This document shows, piece after piece, positions 6,323-10,004 of a stretch of DNA of 10,004 nucleotides (positions are counted from its first letter, which is position 1; each line of letters begins with the position of its first letter). This DNA is from Patescibacteria group bacterium (GTDB lineage Bacteria > Patescibacteriota > WWE3 > UBA101185 > UBA10185): the NCBI GenBank assembly GCA_022710505.1, contig JAKLGS010000024.1, positions 1 through 10,004 on the forward strand, read 5' to 3'. Made by a program: the position numbers and the translations under genes. Under the pieces are notes generated by a model. It did not search any database and had not been told where the DNA came from. It was given only the letters and a program-made list of their open reading frames with translations.

Positions 6323-6592
6323 TTACATTCTTGATTTTTGGTATTCGAGAACGGTTACCGGGTAAGAGTGATTTTGATGATTGTTGGGTTTGAGAGTCAA
6401 TAACCAAACTCTTTTTAATCTTTTTGTTTCAGAAATCACCTCAAATTTTGTGGTTCCGCATTTGATTGGCGATTTTACTACCAGAATTGTGTTCGTATCG
6501 CTAGGGTACGCTTCCTCATCAAAAACCAATGTCCCACTTTTGTTCCCGCAAACTTCTCCAGGAATCTTTACCAAAAAATCCATTTGACTCAT
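6323..6592 (-). CDS. Small beta-rich orphan protein, 89 aa
   Basis: I do not recognise this protein. The start is well supported: AGGAGAG (6598-6604) lies 5 nt before the ATG, and a strong promoter and a terminator bracket the gene. The sequence alternates short strand-like segments: FLVKIPGE (6-13), GTLVFDEE (20-27), TILVVKSPI (35-43), KFEVIS (49-54), RVWLLTLKP (61-69), YPVTVLEY (77-84). This suggests a small beta-barrel or beta-sandwich. Cysteines at 15 and 45 could pair or bind metal. No signal peptide or membrane segment is seen. A leading guess would be a small binding protein (OB- or SH3-like), but there is no motif to prove it. Confidence 0.75.
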   Translation of the reverse strand: MSQMDFLVKIPGEVCGNKSGTLVFDEEAYPSDTNTILVVKSPIKCGTTKFEVISETKRLKRVWLLTLKPNNHQNHSYPVTVLEYQKSRM

Positions 6593-6625
6593 TTTTACTC
6601 TCCTATTCTATCGATTTGTTTAAAC

Positions 6626-6654
6626 ATTATAATATAGGTTAATTAATAAAGCAA
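6626..6654 (-). promoter_or_regulatory. Strong sigma-70-type promoter of the 89-aa gene
   Basis: On the minus strand, TTGCTT (-35, 6654-6649) is 17 nt from a perfect TATAAT (-10, 6631-6626). Transcription should start near 6619, leaving a leader of about 27 nt with SD AGGAGAG at its end. The inverted-repeat element starts only 2 bp upstream of this -35. Confidence 0.7.
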
Positions 6655-6656
6655 AT

Positions 6657-6756
6657 TTGGAGGGCTCGGCCTAGGGCTGAGCCCACGGTGTTTAATTGAC
6701 AGGTTAAACCCCCGTCTTTTTTCCGGGCTGAGCCCGGGACGGGCTCAGCCCTCCAA
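6657..6756. repeat. GC-rich 100-bp inverted-repeat element (MITE- or REP-like candidate)
   Basis: The ends are a perfect 10-bp inverted repeat, TTGGAGGGCT (6657-6666) and AGCCCTCCAA (6747-6756). Inside, GGGCTGAGCCC occurs at 6674-6684 and 6725-6735, and its reverse complement at 6741-6751. The centre has a further nested dyad: ACGG (6685-6688) with CCGT (6712-6715), and GTTTAA (6690-6695) with TTAAAC (6704-6709). Almost the whole element can fold back on itself. Its arms are far GC-richer than the flanking DNA, and it holds no gene. It exactly fills the space between two divergent core promoters. No target-site duplication is apparent. Whether other copies exist cannot be judged from one window. 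Confidence 0.65.
6725..6751. other. Perfect 11-bp hairpin inside the inverted-repeat element
   Basis: GGGCTGAGCCC (6725-6735) pairs without mismatch with GGGCTCAGCCC (6741-6751) around the 5-nt loop GGGAC. The left arm is also nearly self-complementary (CCGGGCT-G-AGCCCGG), so alternative foldings compete. It covers the position where the -35 of the downstream PBP promoter would lie. No T-run follows, so it is not a standard terminator. Confidence 0.65.
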
Positions 6757-6758
6757 TC

Positions 6759-6767
6759 TGTTATAAT
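6759..6767 (+). promoter_or_regulatory. Extended -10 promoter of the PBP gene (leaderless architecture)
   Basis: TGT followed by a perfect TATAAT, then 6 nt, then the ATG at 6774. Geometry matches recG. No SD can fit. The -35 position (about 6739-6744, ACGGGC) lies within the inverted-repeat element and is a poor match. Confidence 0.65.
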
Positions 6768-6773
6768 AAATCG

Positions 6774-9515
6774 ATGAGAAAAACCAATTCTCCAAAATAT
6801 AAATCAATGCAAAGTTTAAAAGGAAGAAAAAGCATTTTTTATAAACTGTGGAATGTTGTAAAGAGCCTCTTTTCATTTATTTTTAAAATAATAAAGAAAA
6901 TATTTAGTATTTTCGATTTTAATTCCAGTAATAAAAATCTAACCTCGCTTCAAAGAAAAAAGAAACTGTATACGATGTCAAACATAGCTTCTATCCTTTT
7001 AGTAATGATGGTTGTGGGTCTTTTCTCCGTTATTTTTATTTTTGCATATTTTTCTAGAGATCTTCCAAATCCAAATCAACTATTAGAAAGAACATTTGAG
7101 CTATCAACAAGATTCTATGACCGAAACGACAATCTTTTGTATGAAGTTTATGGTGATAAAAATAGAACTTTAATAAAATTGAACGATGTTTCTTCCGACG
7201 TAGCACACGCTACTCTATCGGTAGAAGATTCGGAATTTTATCTTCATAAAGGGTTTTCATTAAAAGGAATTATTAGAGCTTTAAGAAACACTCTTTTTGG
7301 AGAGGGTTTGCAAGGAGGTTCTACTTTAACTCAACAAGCCATAAAAACAACTCTTCTTACACAGGAAAGAACAGTAGTTAGAAAAATCAAGGAATTGATA
7401 CTCTCGCTGCAACTGGAAAATAGATACACAAAAGATGAGATACTGCAGATGTATCTTAACGAAAGTCCTTATGGAGGTTTAAACTATGGTATTTACAGCG
7501 CTTCAAAAGCCTATTTTAATAAAGAACCAAAAAACCTAACCCTCGCAGAATCAGCTTATTTAGCAGGCCTTACTCAGAGTCCTTCGTATTACTCTCAATT
7601 TGGGGCAAATCCCGAAGCAGGTATTGAGAGAAAAAACTATGTTTTGTACTTGATGCACGAGCGTGGGTGGGTTCAGGAAGATGGTAAAAGATACTATCTG
7701 AGTGATGAGGATTATGAAAGTGCAAAAAACGAAGTTTTAAATTTTGATACAGCAAAAATTCCCTTGGAAGCCCCCCACTTTACTTACTATGTTAAGCAAT
7801 ATTTGATAGATATTCTAGGTCAGGAGGCCGTAGAAATGGGAGGTCTAAAAGTTAAGACCACTCTTGATTTGGATACTCAAAAACTTGCTCAAACTATTGT
7901 CCAAGAAGAAATAGATGATTCTCAAAACTTGAATATTTATAACGGAAGTATGGTAGTTATTGACCCCAGGGATGGTGGTATTTTAGCTATGGTTGGTTCT
8001 AAAGGGTACAATCTTGATCCTTATCCTGATAACTGTGTTTCAGGTTCTACCGGAGAAAATAGTTGTAAATTTGACCCTTTTGTAAACGTAGCTTTAGCAA
8101 AAAGACAGCCGGGTTCTACTATCAAACCAATTACATACGCCACGATGCTTTCCCAAGGTTATACTGTGGCCTATCCGTTTTTAGATGTTCCTACAAAATT
8201 TGAAGGCTCTGCTCCTGACAAGCCTTATGAACCGGTTAACTACGATGGACAGTACAGAGGTGTTATATCTTTTAGAAAATCTTTAGCTAATTCTATAAAT
8301 GTTACCGCTGTTAAAGCATTAAAAATTGTGGGAATAGATAATATGATTGATCAAGCTGAAAAAATGGGAATTACCACATTTAAGGACAGAGAAAGATATG
8401 GGTTGGCACTGACGCTGGGGGGCGGGGAAACTAAACTATTAGAGCTAACAGGTGCGTTTTCTGCGTTTGCGTCAAAAGGTGTTTTTAGAGAACCAAACCC
8501 CATAATCGAGGTTACAGATCAAAAAGGCAGGGTTGTATATAAACCTGCTCAAAACGAAAGAAAAGTTTTAAGCGAAGAAGTTGCTTTTTTGATATCCGAT
8601 GTTTTATCTGACGACGGTGCCAGGTCAGATGTATTTGGAGCAAACAGTCTTTTGAATATCCCTGGGAGACAGGTTGCTGTTAAAACTGGTACTACCGATG
8701 ATAAGAGAGATAACTATGCAATCGGTTACACTCCGTCAGTTGTCGCAGGAGTATGGGTTGGAAACAGTAATAATGAAAAAATGAATCCTTATGTAGCTTC
8801 AGGTATTTCGGGCGCAACTCCTATTTGGAGAAGATTTATGATTGAATACTTGGAAGGAAAAGAGGCTGAAAAGTTTGAGGCACCTTCTAAAGTTGAAAAG
8901 ATGGAGGTAGATAAACTAACAGGCGGTCTTCCATACAAGGAATTTGAAAAAAGAACTGAGTGGTTTGCAGAAAATACTAAGCCATCAGCAGTTAGTGATT
9001 GGTACGAGAGAATTAGGGTGTGCAAAATTGACGGGCGTATAGCAAATCAAGCTTGTATCGATGCTGATGAGTCTGAAGAAAAAGATTTTATAAAAATTAA
9101 GGCCGAGTTTCCAGAATGGCAGGCTTCTATAGATAACTGGATTAAAGATGCATATAAAGATGAAGAAAGATATTTCCCTCCTCAAATGGTTTCAAAACTA
9201 GAGTTTGATGGTGACGAGGTGTCTAATAAAAATGATGTCTATGCTGAAATAACGGGTTTAAAAGATGGTGATTCTGTATTTCTTAACTTTAGATTAAATG
9301 TTGAGATTTCCTGTTATGAGGATATTGAAAAAGTGACTTTCTATTTGGATGGAGAAAAAGTGTCTGAAGATAAAAATTCTCCTTATGGTTACACTTTTAA
9401 CTTATCTTCCGGTCAAATAGGAAAACATAAATTTAAAGTTACAGCTACAGATGAAGATGACAATAAGGGAAGTACTGAGATTACTCTTGATGTCAAAGGT
9501 TACGCTGTTGATTAG
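6774..9515 (+). CDS. ponA: Class A penicillin-binding protein (PBP1A family), bifunctional
   Basis: This membrane-anchored enzyme polymerises lipid II into glycan strands (transglycosylase) and cross-links stem peptides (transpeptidase) outside the membrane. The 913 aa begin with a long Lys/Phe-rich cytoplasmic region, then a membrane anchor at about 70-93. The GT51 domain has EDSEFYLHKG (catalytic E151) and GGSTLTQQ (181-188). The transpeptidase has the S448-T-I-K451 nucleophile motif, S507-I-N509 and K637-T-G639, so both active sites look intact. Extra features are a cysteine pair (C421, C431) in the loop before the nucleophile, a second pair (C750, C761) in a C-x-x-x-G-R-x-A-N-x-x-C segment, and an Ig-like C-terminal domain from about 822. 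The start is fixed by a -10 six nt upstream. The symbol follows the family name and is not specific. Confidence 0.94.
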   Translation: MRKTNSPKYKSMQSLKGRKSIFYKLWNVVKSLFSFIFKIIKKIFSIFDFNSSNKNLTSLQRKKKLYTMSNIASILLVMMVVGLFSVIFIFAYFSRDLPNPNQLLERTFELSTRFYDRNDNLLYEVYGDKNRTLIKLNDVSSDVAHATLSVEDSEFYLHKGFSLKGIIRALRNTLFGEGLQGGSTLTQQAIKTTLLTQERTVVRKIKELILSLQLENRYTKDEILQMYLNESPYGGLNYGIYSASKAYFNKEPKNLTLAESAYLAGLTQSPSYYSQFGANPEAGIERKNYVLYLMHERGWVQEDGKRYYLSDEDYESAKNEVLNFDTAKIPLEAPHFTYYVKQYLIDILGQEAVEMGGLKVKTTLDLDTQKLAQTIVQEEIDDSQNLNIYNGSMVVIDPRDGGILAMVGSKGYNLDPYPDNCVSGSTGENSCKFDPFVNVALAKRQPGSTIKPITYATMLSQGYTVAYPFLDVPTKFEGSAPDKPYEPVNYDGQYRGVISFRKSLANSINVTAVKALKIVGIDNMIDQAEKMGITTFKDRERYGLALTLGGGETKLLELTGAFSAFASKGVFREPNPIIEVTDQKGRVVYKPAQNERKVLSEEVAFLISDVLSDDGARSDVFGANSLLNIPGRQVAVKTGTTDDKRDNYAIGYTPSVVAGVWVGNSNNEKMNPYVASGISGATPIWRRFMIEYLEGKEAEKFEAPSKVEKMEVDKLTGGLPYKEFEKRTEWFAENTKPSAVSDWYERIRVCKIDGRIANQACIDADESEEKDFIKIKAEFPEWQASIDNWIKDAYKDEERYFPPQMVSKLEFDGDEVSNKNDVYAEITGLKDGDSVFLNFRLNVEISCYEDIEKVTFYLDGEKVSEDKNSPYGYTFNLSSGQIGKHKFKVTATDEDDNKGSTEITLDVKGYAVD

Positions 9516-9537
9516 TTGATACTTTTGGCTTTTTTTA
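9494..9537 (+). terminator. Possible weak terminator after the PBP gene
   Basis: CAAAGGT (9494-9500) can pair with ACTTTTG (9521-9527), 7 bp with one G-T wobble and a 20-nt loop. A T-run follows at 9530-9536. The stem overlaps the end of the coding region and is AT-rich, so it may be fortuitous. Confidence 0.35.
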
Positions 9538-9540
9538 TTA

Positions 9541-9569
9541 TTGGAACTTAGGTTTATAATTGATATATT
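9541..9569 (+). promoter_or_regulatory. Promoter of pheS, near-leaderless
   Basis: TTGGAA (9541-9546) is 17 nt from TATATT (9564-9569), which is preceded by TGA (extended -10). The pheS ATG is 11 nt further on, so the leader would be about 4-5 nt and cannot hold an SD. A perfect TATAAT at 9555-9560 is an alternative -10, but it has no -35 at the right distance and would give a leader of about 13 nt. Confidence 0.55.
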
Positions 9570-9580
9570 AGTAATATCTT

Positions 9581-10004
9581 ATGGATAACCCCACAGATTT
9601 GGAAAAAATAAAAAAATATTTGGTTGAAAAACTTGAAGTATCTTCAAAACCTGAAGATTTAGCTTCAATAAAGTCAGAATTTTTAGGAAAAAAAGGTTAT
9701 TTGGGTAAGATGCTTGCTGCTATAAGTAAAATACCTGTTGAGCAAAGAAAAGAATACGGCATACAGATAAATATCCTTAAAAAAGAGATTGAGGAGCATA
9801 TAAATTCATATGAAAATAAGTTGAAAGAACAGTCCGGAACCTCGCAATATGAGGATTTATACAAATCTTTGCCCGGGAAAAAGTTAAAAACGGGTCATTT
9901 AAATATAATTACACAAGCTATTGATGAGATTGTGAAGGTATTTGTACCTTTAGGTTTCACTAGAGTAAGATACCCTGAAATTGAACGAGAGTATTTTGCT
10001 TTTG
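9581..10004 (+). CDS. pheS: Phenylalanyl-tRNA synthetase alpha subunit, N-terminal part (cut by window edge)
   Basis: PheS is the catalytic alpha subunit of the alpha2-beta2 class II synthetase that charges tRNA-Phe. The first 141 codons are present. An N-terminal coiled-coil arm (about 1-85) carries the family segment SEFLGKKGYLGKML (32-45), then RKEYGIQINILKKEIE (56-71). The start of the catalytic domain follows as GHLNIITQAIDEIVKVF (105-121) and GFTRVRYPEIEREYFAF (125-141). Compared with E. coli-type PheS, the GLHPVT motif reads GHLNIIT and GPEIEDDYHNF reads YPEIEREYFAF. From memory, similar forms occur in CPR bacteria. The catalytic residues of motifs 2 and 3 lie off the window, where pheT might also follow. 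No SD is present; see the promoter. Confidence 0.9.
   Translation, partial: MDNPTDLEKIKKYLVEKLEVSSKPEDLASIKSEFLGKKGYLGKMLAAISKIPVEQRKEYGIQINILKKEIEEHINSYENKLKEQSGTSQYEDLYKSLPGKKLKTGHLNIITQAIDEIVKVFVPLGFTRVRYPEIEREYFAF

Noticed and set aside
6183..6407. Minus-strand open frame of 74 codons
   Set aside because: It runs through the 89-aa gene's 3' end, its terminator hairpin and the tyrS promoter, has no SD, and gives a protein with no sensible pattern.
6657..6756. CRISPR or riboswitch reading of the GC-rich repeats
   Set aside because: Repeat copies are 11 bp, unevenly spaced and inverted, with no spacers; no known aptamer pattern is seen and the downstream PBP appears leaderless.

Overview
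The window is AT-rich (roughly one third GC), densely packed bacterial chromosome read with the standard code. I infer a Patescibacteria/CPR genome, possibly Microgenomates. The basis is compact housekeeping genes, a PheS of the short divergent type I associate from memory with that group, a cysteine-free L32, lysine/isoleucine-rich proteins, and small proteins I cannot assign. No database search was possible, so the lineage is a judgement. No CRISPR, tRNA, rRNA, transposase, integrase or phage gene was seen.

Layout, left to right. 1-502 (minus): the 5' part of nusB, directly abutting rpmF (L32). 625-1238 (minus): a GC-richer orphan gene of 157 codons with its own promoter and hairpin terminator. 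1284-3928 (minus): recG followed 2 nt later by a divergent rsmD. 3947-4817 (plus): a cassette of three small unknown genes with strong Shine-Dalgarno (SD) sites and a good terminator. 4858-6234 (minus): tyrS, with a 51-aa single-membrane-segment protein overlapping its stop codon. 6266-6654 (minus): an 89-aa orphan, again with promoter, SD and terminator. 6657-6756: a GC-rich, 100-bp element with 10-bp terminal inverted repeats. 6759-9537 (plus): a class A penicillin-binding protein. 9541-end (plus): the first 141 codons of pheS.

The main pattern concerns gene starts. The conserved genes recG, tyrS, the penicillin-binding protein and pheS have no SD. Each carries an extended -10 element (TGN plus a TATAAT-like hexamer) only 6, 8, 6 and 11 nt before the ATG, so their transcripts should be leaderless or nearly so. 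The orphan transcription units (157 aa; 70/85/95 aa; 89 aa) instead have spaced promoters, purine-rich SD sites and, in each case, a rho-independent terminator. The window therefore seems to contain two start architectures, one for core genes and one for small lineage-specific genes. rpmF is an exception, a core gene with a leader and an SD.

The recognised genes cover information processing (NusB, L32, RsmD, TyrRS, PheRS alpha), DNA repair (RecG) and cell-wall synthesis (PBP). They look like unrelated core units placed side by side, not one pathway. I found no clear defence or biosynthetic system. The least explained parts are the orphan cassettes and the inverted-repeat element.
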